Shown here in pieces: positions 22,623 through 31,580 of a stretch of 53,808 nucleotides of DNA (the first letter of the stretch is position 1; every line of letters begins with the position of its first letter). This DNA is from Oscillospiraceae bacterium (GTDB taxonomy: Bacteria; Bacillota; Clostridia; Oscillospirales; Oscillospiraceae). The DNA lies in the NCBI GenBank assembly GCA_015067765.1, contig SVLV01000009.1, forward strand, positions 1 to 53,808, written 5' to 3'. The position numbers were made by a program, and so were the translations under genes. A model generated the notes under the pieces. That model worked only from the letters and a program-made list of their open reading frames with translations. It did not search any database and was not told where the DNA came from.

Positions 22623-25016
22623 TTATTTCAACTCCACAACCGTGACACCGGCTTCGCCCTCACCATATCGGCCCAAACGGATACTCTTGATGGCCTTGTT
22701 GCGGCGCAGTACCTGATGCACAGCGGCGCGCAATGCACCGGTTCCTTTGCCGTGAATAATGGTCACGGTACCCAGTTTAGCCATCACTGCCGCATCAATG
22801 TAATTCTCCACAATGCTCTCCGCTTCCAGTGTCTCATAGCCGCGAATATCCAGTTCCGAGGAGGCTCGGCTGGCCAGCTGCACCTGCGGACCGCCGGAAG
22901 ATTTCTGTGCTGCCGCCTTGCGCTTCTGCACGGCCTCCGCCGTCTCCAGCAGACGCACCTGAGCTGCCTTGGTGGTCATCTTCATCTTTCCGGCCTGCAG
23001 CAGCAGGGTCCCATCCCCATTGACCGCCAGCACACTGGCCGCCATCTTCACGCCGGGCAGCTCCACCTGGTCGCCCACCTGAATGGGACGGCTGGGTTTC
23101 TGCTCCAGCTCCGGAACTTCCTCCCGGCTATGGAGCAGCTGCTGAGCCTCGTTGAGATTCCGGCGCACCGCCACGCGGGCATCGTTAATCTTCTGATGGT
23201 CCCCCTGTCTGGCCTGCTCCTTGCGCAGACGGTCCAGTTCTGCGAAGATCTCATCCACCTTCTGCTGGGCCTCCCGCACAATGCGGCGGGCCTCCGCCTC
23301 ACCTTTGCTGCGGGCATTCTCCTTGCCCCGCTCCATCTGTTCCCGGAAGGTACGGGCCTTACGGGCATCCTCCTCCCGCTCACGCCACAGGCGATCCGCC
23401 TCATTCTGCGCCTTCTCCAACCGCTGGCGTTTCTCCTCCAGCTGAGTCAGCACATCCTCAAAGCGGACGGACTCCGTATCCATCTGCTCCCGGGCCAGAT
23501 CGATGACCTCCTCCGGCAGACCCAAGCGCCGGGAAATGGCAAAGGCATTGGATTTTCCGGGAATTCCGATCAGCAGCCGGTAGGTGGGCCGCAGGGTGGC
23601 CACATCAAACTCGCAGGAGGCATTCTCCACCCCTGCGGTGGTCATGGCAAAGGTTTTCAGTTCTGCATAATGGGTGGTGGCTGCCGTCAGCGAGCCCTTA
23701 CTGCGGGCATGTTGGATGATGGCGATGGCCAAAGCCGCACCCTCCACCGGATCGGTGCCGGCACCCAGCTCATCAAAGAGGATCAAACTATCCTCATCCG
23801 CCTGCTCCAGGATCTTCACCGTGTTGGACATGTGGGCAGAGAAGGTGGAGAGGCTCTGCTCAATGCTCTGCTCATCTCCCACATCCGCCAGGATCCGGTC
23901 AAACACCCGGATGGCGCTGCCGTCATCGGCAGGGATATGCAGTCCGCACTGGGCCATCAGGCACAGCAGACCAATCGTCTTCAGCGTCACCGTCTTGCCG
24001 CCGGTGTTGGGGCCGGTGATGACCAGTGTATCAAACTGGCCGCCCAGTTCCACCGTGATGGGCACTGCCTTGGCCGGATCCAGCAGCGGATGCCGGGCAC
24101 GACGCAGTGTGACCGCTCCGCGGCGGCGCACCTCCGGGCGGGAGGCATTCATATGGTCACTGAGCTGGGCCCGGGCAAAGATCATGTCCAGATGCACCAG
24201 AATATCATAGTTGAACTGGATGTTCTCCCGCTGGTCGGCACAGTCGGCCGACAGCTGCCGCAGGATGCGGTCGATCTCTTTCTCCTCCCGGGCCTGCAGT
24301 TCCTTCAGTTCGTTGTTGGCCTGCACCACGCCCATGGGTTCCACGAAGAGTGTTGCTCCTGAGGAGGAGATGTCATGGACCAGACCCGGCAGACTGCCCT
24401 TGTACTCCGCCTTCACCGGCACCACAAAGCGGCCGTCCCGCTGGGTGATGAGGGCCTCCTGCAGCACTTTGGCATAGGAGGGGGAGGAGATGATCTTCTG
24501 CAGGATCTGTCGGCCCTTGGTGGCCGCTATCCGCATCTTGCGGCGAATCTCCGCCAGCTCCGGACTGGCAGAGTCGGCAATGGTCTCCTCATCCACGATG
24601 GTGCTGCGGATCTTCTCTTCCAGATAGTGGTTGCCCCGCAGGGAAGAAAACAGATGGTCAATGACCGTAGCCTCTCCCTGCCGCTCCTCATCGTACTGGG
24701 CCACCCGCCGGATCGCTGTCAGCAGGCCTGCAATATCCAACAGTTCCCGGGTGCTGAGCATACCGCCCTGATCCGCCCGCAGCAGTGCCGCAGCCACATC
24801 CTTCACTCCGGTAAAGGGAGGACTTCCCCGCAGCACCATCCGGCTTCGGGCGGCATCCGTCTCGTCCAACAGGCGATTAACTTCCTCCCGGTCAGAGCTG
24901 GGATACAGCTTCAAGCTCCGGTCTTTGGCCGCCTGACTCACCGCCCGCTGTGCCAGCATGGCCCGCACGGCCGGCAGTTCCAGCGTCTCAATGGATTTTT
25001 CGAACAATTCACTCAT
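22623..25016 (-). CDS. mutS2: endonuclease MutS2
   Basis: The 797-residue protein has the MutS core without the mismatch-reading domain, the ATPase Walker A TGPNTGGKT and Walker B ILFDELGAGTDP. A long coiled coil (about 510-620) follows, then a KOW-like segment and a C-terminal Smr nuclease domain (LDIRGYE ... IIHGKGTGALR). MutS2 acts on recombination intermediates and, in Bacillus, on collided ribosomes. Its ATG overlaps the recO stop as ATGA, showing coupling. Last gene of the era-recO-mutS2 block. Confidence 0.96.
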   Translation of the reverse strand: MSELFEKSIETLELPAVRAMLAQRAVSQAAKDRSLKLYPSSDREEVNRLLDETDAARSRMVLRGSPPFTGVKDVAAALLRADQGGMLSTRELLDIAGLLTAIRRVAQYDEERQGEATVIDHLFSSLRGNHYLEEKIRSTIVDEETIADSASPELAEIRRKMRIAATKGRQILQKIISSPSYAKVLQEALITQRDGRFVVPVKAEYKGSLPGLVHDISSSGATLFVEPMGVVQANNELKELQAREEKEIDRILRQLSADCADQRENIQFNYDILVHLDMIFARAQLSDHMNASRPEVRRRGAVTLRRARHPLLDPAKAVPITVELGGQFDTLVITGPNTGGKTVTLKTIGLLCLMAQCGLHIPADDGSAIRVFDRILADVGDEQSIEQSLSTFSAHMSNTVKILEQADEDSLILFDELGAGTDPVEGAALAIAIIQHARSKGSLTAATTHYAELKTFAMTTAGVENASCEFDVATLRPTYRLLIGIPGKSNAFAISRRLGLPEEVIDLAREQMDTESVRFEDVLTQLEEKRQRLEKAQNEADRLWREREEDARKARTFREQMERGKENARSKGEAEARRIVREAQQKVDEIFAELDRLRKEQARQGDHQKINDARVAVRRNLNEAQQLLHSREEVPELEQKPSRPIQVGDQVELPGVKMAASVLAVNGDGTLLLQAGKMKMTTKAAQVRLLETAEAVQKRKAAAQKSSGGPQVQLASRASSELDIRGYETLEAESIVENYIDAAVMAKLGTVTIIHGKGTGALRAAVHQVLRRNKAIKSIRLGRYGEGEAGVTVVELK

Positions 25017-25777
25017 AGATGATTCCCTTGTTCCACAATGGATTTATAGTAGTCTAACGAACGGAAATTCCGTTCCAGCTGGGCAAACAAAAACTCCTCC
25101 ACCACATGATCCAGCTGCTGCAGCACCTGCTCCGGCAGGGTAAAGCTATACAGCCGCTTGGGATCACAGTACAGAATATGCTGCAGCGCCTCCAGCGCAT
25201 CCTGCGTCAGAGGCAGGGAGAAGCCCTTCCCCGGTTTCTTGCAGCCAGCGCAGTGTACCACACCCTGCATCACATCCAGCATAGGCTTATGGGGCTGAGG
25301 CCGCCCGCAGAAAGCGCACCCATCCGCCAGCGGCTCAAAGCCCGCCAGGGCCAAAAGTCGCAGCGTAAAGGCCGCTTTGACCAGTCTGTTGGGCCGATCC
25401 AGCGCACTGAGGGCATAGAGGGCGTTGAGCAAAAGCCGCAGGATTTCCGGAGAGTTTTCCATCACCAGCGTCTCTGCCAGCTCCGCAAAGCAGGAGGCCA
25501 GCGCTATTTTTTCAAAATCCGCCCGCATCCCGTCAAACAACTCGATGGTGCCGGCTTCATCCAGCATATACCAGTTGCCCCGCAGATACAGGGTCATCTC
25601 CGAGTAGACCAGCCACTGCGCCGAAGCGGCCAGACGGCTGTTCTTCCGCCGGGCACCCCGGGCGATGACAGAAATTTTCCCCAGTTCCGGGGTCAGGACC
25701 GTCAGAATCTTGTCGGCCTCCTTGGTATCTGTCTCCCGCAGCACCAACCCGGAGGTGACGATTTTTCCTGTTTGCAT
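25013..25777 (-). CDS. recO: DNA repair protein RecO
   Basis: The 254-residue protein loads RecA on SSB-coated DNA with RecR. It shows the N-terminal OB fold (SGLVLRETDTKEADKILTVLTPELGKI is within the first 35 residues), the helical domain and a zinc finger CAFCG ... CAGC near residues 153-180. It lies 30 bp after yqzL and overlaps mutS2 by 4 bp. The position downstream of era is the usual one in Firmicutes. Confidence 0.95.
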   Translation of the reverse strand: MQTGKIVTSGLVLRETDTKEADKILTVLTPELGKISVIARGARRKNSRLAASAQWLVYSEMTLYLRGNWYMLDEAGTIELFDGMRADFEKIALASCFAELAETLVMENSPEILRLLLNALYALSALDRPNRLVKAAFTLRLLALAGFEPLADGCAFCGRPQPHKPMLDVMQGVVHCAGCKKPGKGFSLPLTQDALEALQHILYCDPKRLYSFTLPEQVLQQLDHVVEEFLFAQLERNFRSLDYYKSIVEQGNHL

Positions 25778-25807
25778 CTATGTACCTCTCCTCCGGGAGG
25801 GACGGTT

Positions 25808-25903
25808 TCAGCCGTCCCTCTGTTCGGCAGCCCGGTAAAACAGATATGCCTCCGGCTCGCCGGTTTCCACAAACAATTGCCAGCAGAAATTCCGCTCATC
25901 CAT
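25808..25903 (-). CDS. yqzL: YqzL-like small protein, 31 residues
   Basis: A 31-residue frame starting MDERNFCWQLFVETGEPEAY and ending in YRAAEQRDG matches the YqzL pattern: an aromatic N-terminal stretch, a T-G turn, then AYL-Y. YqzL is a tiny protein of unknown function placed between era and recO in Bacillus, exactly the position here. AGGAGG lies 8 nt before the ATG. An 8-bp hairpin AGGGACGG/CCGTCCCT (25798-25819) overlaps its stop. Too short for most gene callers. Confidence 0.8.
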   Translation of the reverse strand: MDERNFCWQLFVETGEPEAYLFYRAAEQRDG

Positions 25904-25971
25904 CCAGACCGCCTCCTCCGGTCTTAGGGTCTGCCCCGGCGGCGGTATTTATGGATGGCATTTTTCTGCGG

Positions 25972-26304
25972 TTATTCCAAAATCTCCCGCAGCTTGTCCA
26001 GGAAGGATTCCTCCCCCCAGGTATTTACCTTAAAGAAGGTGGCCTGACTGCCGCCGGAGGTAATACCGCTCAGGTGCACCACTCCATCGGCCCCCTGAAA
26101 CAAGGTCACATTCATACTGACCCGGTTGCCGCCGGCATAGCTGTAGCGCTCAAAGACGCGGACGCTGCAACGAGCATCTCCGCTGCGGAAGTCGCTGCTC
26201 TCCTCCAAAGAGGAAGAGACACTGGTATCATAAATTCCTTTTTCAATCCGCTGCAGCAGCTGATCAAAATCCGTATCATACAGCGTCTTTTCCAATTTGG
26301 CCAT
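25972..26304 (-). CDS. conserved hypothetical protein, 110 residues (possibly DUF6054-like)
   Basis: The 110-residue soluble protein begins MAKLEKTLYDTDFDQLLQRIEKGI and has a mainly beta middle with alternating basic residues (CSVRVFERYSYAGGNRVSMNVTLF) and a closing helix (LDKLREILE). It resembles a Firmicutes family of unknown role that I associate with DUF6054, with modest certainty. AAGGAGGT precedes the ATG by 5 nt. It lies 10 bp after era and before yqzL, so it rides in the era-recO operon, an uncommon insertion in that order. Confidence 0.75.
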   Translation of the reverse strand: MAKLEKTLYDTDFDQLLQRIEKGIYDTSVSSSLEESSDFRSGDARCSVRVFERYSYAGGNRVSMNVTLFQGADGVVHLSGITSGGSQATFFKVNTWGEESFLDKLREILE

Positions 26305-26314
26305 TGTAACCTCC

Positions 26315-27211
26315 TTACTCCTCGTAGCCCTGGCTGCGGATAAAATTCATGTTATCCCGCCAGTTCTCCTTTACCTTCACCCAAGTCTCCATATAGACCT
26401 TGGTGCCCATAAACTTTTCAATATCCTGCCGGGCCTGGGTGCTGATGCGCTTGATCATCTCGCCGTGCTTGCCGATGATAATCCCCTTATGGCTGGCCTT
26501 CTCACAGTAGATGGTCACATCCAGATCAATGATCCCGTTCTCCCGCTCGGTAAAGCGGGTCACCTCCACCGCCGTGCCGTGGGGAATCTCCTTATCCAGA
26601 TTGCGCAGCATCTTCTCCCGGACGATCTCACTGCAAACCTGCTGATCCGGCTGATCGGTGGTCATCCCCTCCGGGAACAGCTGGGGGCCCTCCTGGGCAT
26701 AACCGGCCAGCAACTTCATCAGTTCCTCCAGACCGTCACCGGTATGGGCGGAGATGGGGAGGATGGCGGCAAAGTCGGGATAGATCTCGCTGTAGGCGGC
26801 GATGACCGCCAGCAGGTCGTCCTTCTTCTCTACCGTATCGATCTTATTGATGCAGAGGATGCAGGGGATCTTTTCCTCCTGTACCCGCTGCAGCAGCACC
26901 CGCTCGGGCTCACCCACATGAGCGATAGGTTCCACCAGCAACAGGGCGGCCTCCACCTCGGCCAAACTCTCCCGCACTACCTTCACCATATAATCGCCCA
27001 GACGGGAGCGGGGCTTGTGCAGACCGGGCGTATCCAGCAGGATGTACTGGGTGTCATCCCGGTTCACCACGCCGTAAATGCGATTGCGGGTGGTCTGGGG
27101 CTTGTTGGATACGATGGCGATCTTCTCGCCCACCAGTGCATTGGTCAGGCTGGACTTGCCCACGTTGGGACGTCCGCACACGGTGATCACAGCAGTTTTC
27201 GTAATATTCAT
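26315..27211 (-). CDS. era: GTPase Era
   Basis: The 298-residue ribosome-assembly GTPase binds the 3' end of 16S rRNA. G1 GRPNVGKSS, G2 around TTRNRI, G3 DTPGLHKP and G4 NKID are all present. The C-terminal KH domain carries GIIIGKHGEMIK. It follows ybeY and a 68-residue membrane protein in one operon; ybeY also serves 16S rRNA 3'-end processing, so the two act on the same RNA end. Confidence 0.97.
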   Translation of the reverse strand: MNITKTAVITVCGRPNVGKSSLTNALVGEKIAIVSNKPQTTRNRIYGVVNRDDTQYILLDTPGLHKPRSRLGDYMVKVVRESLAEVEAALLLVEPIAHVGEPERVLLQRVQEEKIPCILCINKIDTVEKKDDLLAVIAAYSEIYPDFAAILPISAHTGDGLEELMKLLAGYAQEGPQLFPEGMTTDQPDQQVCSEIVREKMLRNLDKEIPHGTAVEVTRFTERENGIIDLDVTIYCEKASHKGIIIGKHGEMIKRISTQARQDIEKFMGTKVYMETWVKVKENWRDNMNFIRSQGYEE

Positions 27212-27247
27212 TCAGATGATCCTCAACTTTCTTTTGTTGAACATTTA

Positions 27248-27454
27248 TTACCACCGGTTCCAGTAGTCCCGGCCGGTTTCCTTTTCCTCTTCTTCCTTCT
27301 CTTTCTTCTTGCGGTGCTTATACCAAAGATGCAGGGCCACTGCCAGAATCGGCAGGATGATCCGCATCTGCACAGGGCCGAAGCCGATATAGGCATCCAG
27401 CAGCACGCCAATGGTCCAGCCGATCAGAGCGGCCAACAGAATCGGTGCATACAT
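27248..27454 (-). CDS. small membrane protein, 68 residues, between ybeY and era
   Basis: Two hydrophobic segments (about residues 4-22 and 29-45) are followed by a strongly charged tail, KHRKKKEKEEEEKETGRDYW. The start has AAGGAGG 8 nt upstream and the gene fits between ybeY (15 bp) and era (36 bp). In Bacillus this slot holds dgkA and cdd, neither of which is here. The fold could be read as an AtpZ/AtpI-like or other two-helix small protein, but I do not recognise it. Confidence 0.7.
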   Translation of the reverse strand: MYAPILLAALIGWTIGVLLDAYIGFGPVQMRIILPILAVALHLWYKHRKKKEKEEEEKETGRDYWNRW

Positions 27455-27469
27455 CGTCTAGTCCTCCTT

Positions 27470-27964
27470 TTACCGTTTCAGATCCAGCCGGGCCAGAATC
27501 TCCTCTTCCCGACCGCGCATCTGCTGTTTCTGCGGACCCTCGTCCAAATGGTCATAGCCCAACAGATGCAGCACAGAGTGGGTCACCAGATAGGCCAGTT
27601 CCCGTCTCCGGGAGTGGCCGTATTCTTTTGCCTGGGCCGCCACCCGCTCCATGGAGATCACCATATCTCCCAGGGGAATGCGTCCCGTCCCGGGATCGGC
27701 ATCCTCTTCCTCCGGCAGCACCCCCGGTTCCAGTTCAAAGACCGGAAAACTCAGTACATCGGTGGGCCTGTCCACCTGCCGCATCTCCAGATTGATGGTA
27801 TGAATGCCCTCGTCGTTGGTCAGCAGCACATCGATCTCACAGGGATGGGTCAATCCTTCCGCCTCCAGTGCGGTGCGGATCACCCGGCGGATCAGCGCAC
27901 AGGTATGGCTGTTGCCTGCGCCGGACACCTCTGCGGTAATGGGAATATCATGTGTGATTGCCAT
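27470..27964 (-). CDS. ybeY: endoribonuclease YbeY (rRNA maturation factor)
   Basis: The 164-residue metalloprotein has the zinc motif in THSVLHLLGYDHLD (His-3x-His-5x-His) and the conserved TDVLSFP upstream. It matures the 16S rRNA 3' end and takes part in ribosome quality control. It follows phoH by 3 bp, the standard pairing. Confidence 0.96.
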   Translation of the reverse strand: MAITHDIPITAEVSGAGNSHTCALIRRVIRTALEAEGLTHPCEIDVLLTNDEGIHTINLEMRQVDRPTDVLSFPVFELEPGVLPEEEDADPGTGRIPLGDMVISMERVAAQAKEYGHSRRRELAYLVTHSVLHLLGYDHLDEGPQKQQMRGREEEILARLDLKR

Positions 27965-27967
27965 GGC

Positions 27968-28930
27968 TTATCTCCTGTTTTTCTTGTCTTCGAATTTGGC
28001 ATAGGCCTCGATGATCCGCTGAACCATCACATGACGCACCACATCCTGCTGGCTCAGCTGGCAGATCCCCACACCCTCCACACCGGAGAGCACCTTGATG
28101 GCCTCTTTCAGGCCGCTGGGCTTGTCCCCCGGCAGGTCGATCTGCGTCACGTCACCGGTGATGACCACCTTGGATCCGAAGCCCATACGGGTGAGGAACA
28201 TCTTCATCTGCTCCCGACTGGTATTCTGTGCCTCGTCCAGAATGATGAAGCTGTCGTCCAGCGTGCGGCCGCGCATATAAGCCAAGGGCGCCACCTCGAT
28301 ATTGCCCCGCTCCAGATATTTCTGATAGGTCTCTGCGCCCAGCATATCAAACAGGGCATCATACAGGGGTCGCAAATAGGGATCCACCTTGGACTGCAGA
28401 TCACCCGGCAAAAAGCCCAGCCGTTCACCGGCCTCCACCGCAGGGCGGGTCAGAATGATGCGGTTGACCTGCTTGTCCCGGAAAGCTGCCACCGCAGCCG
28501 CCACCGCCAAATAGGTCTTACCGGTACCGGCAGGGCCTACACCGATGGTGACGGTCTGCTGCATGATGGCATTGACATATTCCTTCTGGCCGATGGTCTT
28601 GGGCTTCACCGGCCGGCCCTTGGAGGTGATGCAGATCACATCCTGCGTCAACTCTCCGATGCGTTCGGCCTGACCACTGCGCACCAACCCCACCACATAG
28701 CGCACATGCTGCTCGGAGATGGTCTCGCCCTTGTTGGAGAGGGTCAGCAGGGCCTGGACAGCTTTCTCCGCCAGCATCACCTGTTCCGGATCACCGGAAA
28801 TCACGATCTCTCCGCCGCGGCTCACCACCTGCACGGAGAACTCCGCCTCCAGCAGACGAATATTTTCATCAAAGGATCCGAAGAGGTTGATGGCCTCCTC
28901 CATTCTCTCGATCCCAATGCGCTGTTCCAT
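27968..28930 (-). CDS. phoH: PhoH-family ATPase
   Basis: The 320-residue protein has an N-terminal KH-like part (first ~90 residues) and a PhoH P-loop domain: Walker A VGPAGTGKTYLA, then RPAVEAGERLGFLPGD and Walker B FIILDEAQNT. PhoH proteins are thought to be RNA helicases or nucleotide-driven ribosome factors working with YbeY. The ribosome site GGGAGG is made by the end of yqfD, which stops 3 bp upstream. Confidence 0.95.
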   Translation of the reverse strand: MEQRIGIERMEEAINLFGSFDENIRLLEAEFSVQVVSRGGEIVISGDPEQVMLAEKAVQALLTLSNKGETISEQHVRYVVGLVRSGQAERIGELTQDVICITSKGRPVKPKTIGQKEYVNAIMQQTVTIGVGPAGTGKTYLAVAAAVAAFRDKQVNRIILTRPAVEAGERLGFLPGDLQSKVDPYLRPLYDALFDMLGAETYQKYLERGNIEVAPLAYMRGRTLDDSFIILDEAQNTSREQMKMFLTRMGFGSKVVITGDVTQIDLPGDKPSGLKEAIKVLSGVEGVGICQLSQQDVVRHVMVQRIIEAYAKFEDKKNRR

Positions 28931-28933
28931 AGT

Positions 28934-30130
28934 TTATCCTCCCGGCATCTCTGCAATGGTGACAGTTTCTCCGATCTGCTCCAGGCATTCCGCCTGCAGC
29001 GTCACCAGCAGGAAATCTCCCTGCTGCTTTGCGGTGAACTGTGTATCCGTAATGCTGCCGCCATCGGTAAGTTTCTCTTCCAGCTGGCGCAGCAGCAACT
29101 CCTCTCCCTCCCGTTGTGCGTCCTCCGGAGTCCGCTCCCATGTGGTCGTTTCCCAGTGTGTTACTTCTTCCACCACCACCGTCAGCGGCAGGCGGAAGCC
29201 ACCCGGAAGAGAGATCGGTTTGTATCGTATTATTTTATCACAATTCCCACCGGTCACGCTACCCTTTCCGTAGAATTTTATCCGTTGTTTTCCGATATCC
29301 ACCGCATAATAGCGGTTCACCTCTCCCTCCCCGGTGCGCTGCTGCTCTGTCAGCGGGACCGCCACAGACAGTTCATGCCAGGTGCGGGCCCACACCTCGC
29401 CCAAACCGTGCAGCAGCCGCACCCCGCTTTGTGGAGAATCCACTACCCCGGAGATCAACAACTGTCCCTCTGTGACCGTGCTGCCCACACTCACTTTCGC
29501 CTCCCCATCCAGTGCCTGTATCTTGGTGATCAGTCCTGCCCGGGCCGCCACTACATTGCAGATCTCCTCATCCCGGATCGTCTGTGGCGGCCGCTGCCGC
29601 TCCACCACCTGCACATGGGCCACGCAGCCCCGCACATTTACCGCCAGCCAGGAGACATCCGGCAGCTTCAGCAGCACATGGTTGCGCATATCCTCCTGAT
29701 CGATGGAGAAACCCGATGTGCCCACAGTAATGCCGTATGCCTCCAGCTCCCGCAGGATGGTCTGGGTGGATACCACATCGTTTCCGGTCACCTCAAAGCC
29801 CCAGATGAAAAAATTCCCGCCAAACAGAAGCAGCCAAAACAGCGCAAAGCCCAGCAGCAGAGCATAGCGCCGCCGGAACTGTCTCAGGAAAAAGGGTGCA
29901 CCCTGTTTCTCCAGCAGTTCCACCTGCGCTCCTGTCTGCTCTGCCGCTTGCCAGAGATCCGGAAGGACCCCGGCCGCAAGACGCATCGTAAAGGACAGTT
30001 CCGACTCCCACCGCAGATCCCAGAAGGGGATTTTCCGAACGGCACAAAGATTCAACACCCGCTCCGGACAGGGGGATTCTACGCGGCACAGTACACTGCC
30101 CCGCAGATAGTTTGCCACTCGCTTATACAT
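28934..30130 (-). CDS. yqfD: sporulation protein YqfD
   Basis: The protein of about 398 residues has a cytoplasmic N-terminal part, one membrane segment (ALLLGFALFWLLLFGGNFFIWGF, near 90-112) and a large extracytoplasmic POTRA/FtsQ-like part with repeated beta units. This matches YqfD, a sigma-E-controlled sporulation protein in Bacillus. The ATG at 30130 has AAGGGG 9 nt upstream; an ATG two codons earlier is closer. Usually yqfC precedes it directly; here yqfC lies 3.5 kb away across a glycine reductase module. A sigma-E-like -10 (CATAGAGT at 30159-30152) may give it its own start, weakly supported. Confidence 0.93.
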   Translation of the reverse strand: MYKRVANYLRGSVLCRVESPCPERVLNLCAVRKIPFWDLRWESELSFTMRLAAGVLPDLWQAAEQTGAQVELLEKQGAPFFLRQFRRRYALLLGFALFWLLLFGGNFFIWGFEVTGNDVVSTQTILRELEAYGITVGTSGFSIDQEDMRNHVLLKLPDVSWLAVNVRGCVAHVQVVERQRPPQTIRDEEICNVVAARAGLITKIQALDGEAKVSVGSTVTEGQLLISGVVDSPQSGVRLLHGLGEVWARTWHELSVAVPLTEQQRTGEGEVNRYYAVDIGKQRIKFYGKGSVTGGNCDKIIRYKPISLPGGFRLPLTVVVEEVTHWETTTWERTPEDAQREGEELLLRQLEEKLTDGGSITDTQFTAKQQGDFLLVTLQAECLEQIGETVTIAEMPGG

Positions 30131-30198
30131 CGGCATTCACCCCTTCCCTCCACTCTATGCGGCCGCCTCCACAGGATAGAACGCCGCCGATTCTACAG

Positions 30199-30237
30199 AA
30201 AAGAGCCGCGCGTCTGGTATAGACGCGCGGCTCTTTT
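30199..30237 (-). terminator. strong terminator after grdB
   Basis: AAAAGAGCCGCGCGTCT (30199-30215) and its complement (30221-30237) form a perfect 17-bp stem with a 5-nt loop and a T-run in the grd direction. It separates the glycine reductase module from yqfD. Confidence 0.95.
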
Positions 30238-30258
30238 GTCAGTTGAAGGAAATTTTGA

Positions 30259-31560
30259 TCAATTTTCGAATACCGTCTGATCCTCCACCTCCGTGCACAG
30301 AGCACGCAGGGCAGCCTGCACCAGCTTCTTGCGCAGGGCATATTCCTCCTCAGCAGGCAGGGCGGGATTGCCCAGAGGATGAGGGATCGCCACCGTGGGC
30401 AGAATCCGGTTTGCGCCAACTGTCAGGGAAATGGGGGTAACCGTACACATGTGGACCACAGGGATCCCAACACGCTCAATCTCTTTGACCATCGTTGCAC
30501 CGCAACGCGTGCAGGTCCCTCAGGTACTGGTCATGATCACCGCATCTACCCCTGCAGAAAGCAGCCTCTGGGCATACTCAGCGGCAAATCCTTTGGCCGA
30601 GGCCACAGCCGTTCCATTGCCGACCGTAGCATAGTAGTAGTCATGCAGCTTTCCAATCACTCCGGTGCGCTCCATTTCACGAAGCACATCCACCGGCAGA
30701 ACACGGTTGGGGTCCTGATTGGCATAGACGGGATCATAGCCACCGTGGGCCGTTTCATAGGTCTGACTGGTCAGACGGTCTACACCGGCAATGTTATATT
30801 CCCCGTAGCGGGATGCAGAGGAGGATTCAATATGATCGGGATTTCCCTTGGGCACAATGCCGCCGGAAGTGCACAAGGCCACAGTTGCCTTGCTCAGATC
30901 ACGGATGGCAGGGCTGGGTTCCACCCGGTCAAAGGAGGGCATCGGATACTCTGTGACAAAGGGCTGCCCGGCCAGCTTTGCCTTCAGCATCTCCACAGCC
31001 CGTTTGGCACCGCGTTCCCGATCAAAGAAGTTGACACGCACGCCGTTATTCAGGTAACCATCCTCGCAGGAGGCGCCCAGTTTTTCGCCCCGCAGGAGCT
31101 TCAGCGCCAGCTTCGCCATGGTGGGAACTGCTTTGCGCATGCCGGCGGCGCTGTTGGCGGTAGCGGCGATCAGCACCTTGGTCCTCAGATCCGCACCGGG
31201 GTTTTCCTCGTACATACCCGTCAGGACAGGAATGCCCATATCCTGCACCGCAGCGCAGATGGTGGCGCAGGCATAACCATAGCGGCCGGCATTGAAGGCA
31301 GGACCAGCCAGAAACAGATCCGGTTTCTCCTCCGCCACCCAGGCAAGGATGGCTTCTTTTGCTTCTTTCTCATGCTCGGCAAAGTAGGAATCGCCGCAGA
31401 CGACAGTGGACACGATCTGCGCCTCGTCCTTCCATGCCTGTGCAAACGCCATGCCGGGACCCACCACGCCCTGGCGCAGCTGGGGTTCCACATGGGCCAT
31501 TTCTTCGCCGCCGATATTGGCAAAGAACTGGTTGATATAATGCATCACACGATAGCTCAT
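30259..31560 (-). CDS. grdB: glycine/betaine/sarcosine reductase component B, selenoprotein gamma subunit (GrdB type)
   Basis: Component B binds the substrate amine through a pyruvoyl group and passes a carboxymethyl group to selenoprotein A. The frame is interrupted by one TGA at 30522-30520. Reading it as selenocysteine gives 433 residues, the normal GrdB length, with Sec at 347 in the family motif VIMTST-U-GTCTRCG. The part after TGA (KEIERVGIPVVHMCTVTPISL ... PHPLGNPAL) is fully conserved-looking, so this is not a pseudogene. The start MSYRVMHYINQFFANIGGEE is the family start, with AAAGGAG 7 nt upstream. Which substrate form (glycine GrdB, sarcosine GrdF, betaine GrdH) is not fixed by sequence; the glycine riboswitch favours glycine. 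Confidence 0.93.
30488..30522 (-). promoter_or_regulatory. candidate SECIS hairpin following the Sec codon of grdB
   Basis: Downstream of the TGA (30522-30520), TGCAC (30513-30509) pairs with GTGCA (30500-30496) around the 8-nt loop GCGTTGCG, and ACC (30516-30514) can pair with GGT (30490-30488). Bacterial SECIS elements lie at this position, within the coding region just after UGA, to recruit SelB. Confidence 0.6.
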
Positions 31561-31580
31561 GGGTATTCTCCTTTCCTCTG

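Noticed and set aside
26297-30280. A very long open frame (over 1,300 codons) on the plus strand
   Set aside because: It lies antisense to yqfD, phoH, ybeY and era, all with clear motifs and ribosome sites. Its translation is low-complexity (His, Gln, Leu rich), a by-product of GC-rich codon bias on the other strand.
30259-30522. Reading grdB as a pseudogene split by a nonsense mutation
   Set aside because: The TGA is at the family's known selenocysteine position, and the downstream part is intact and conserved.
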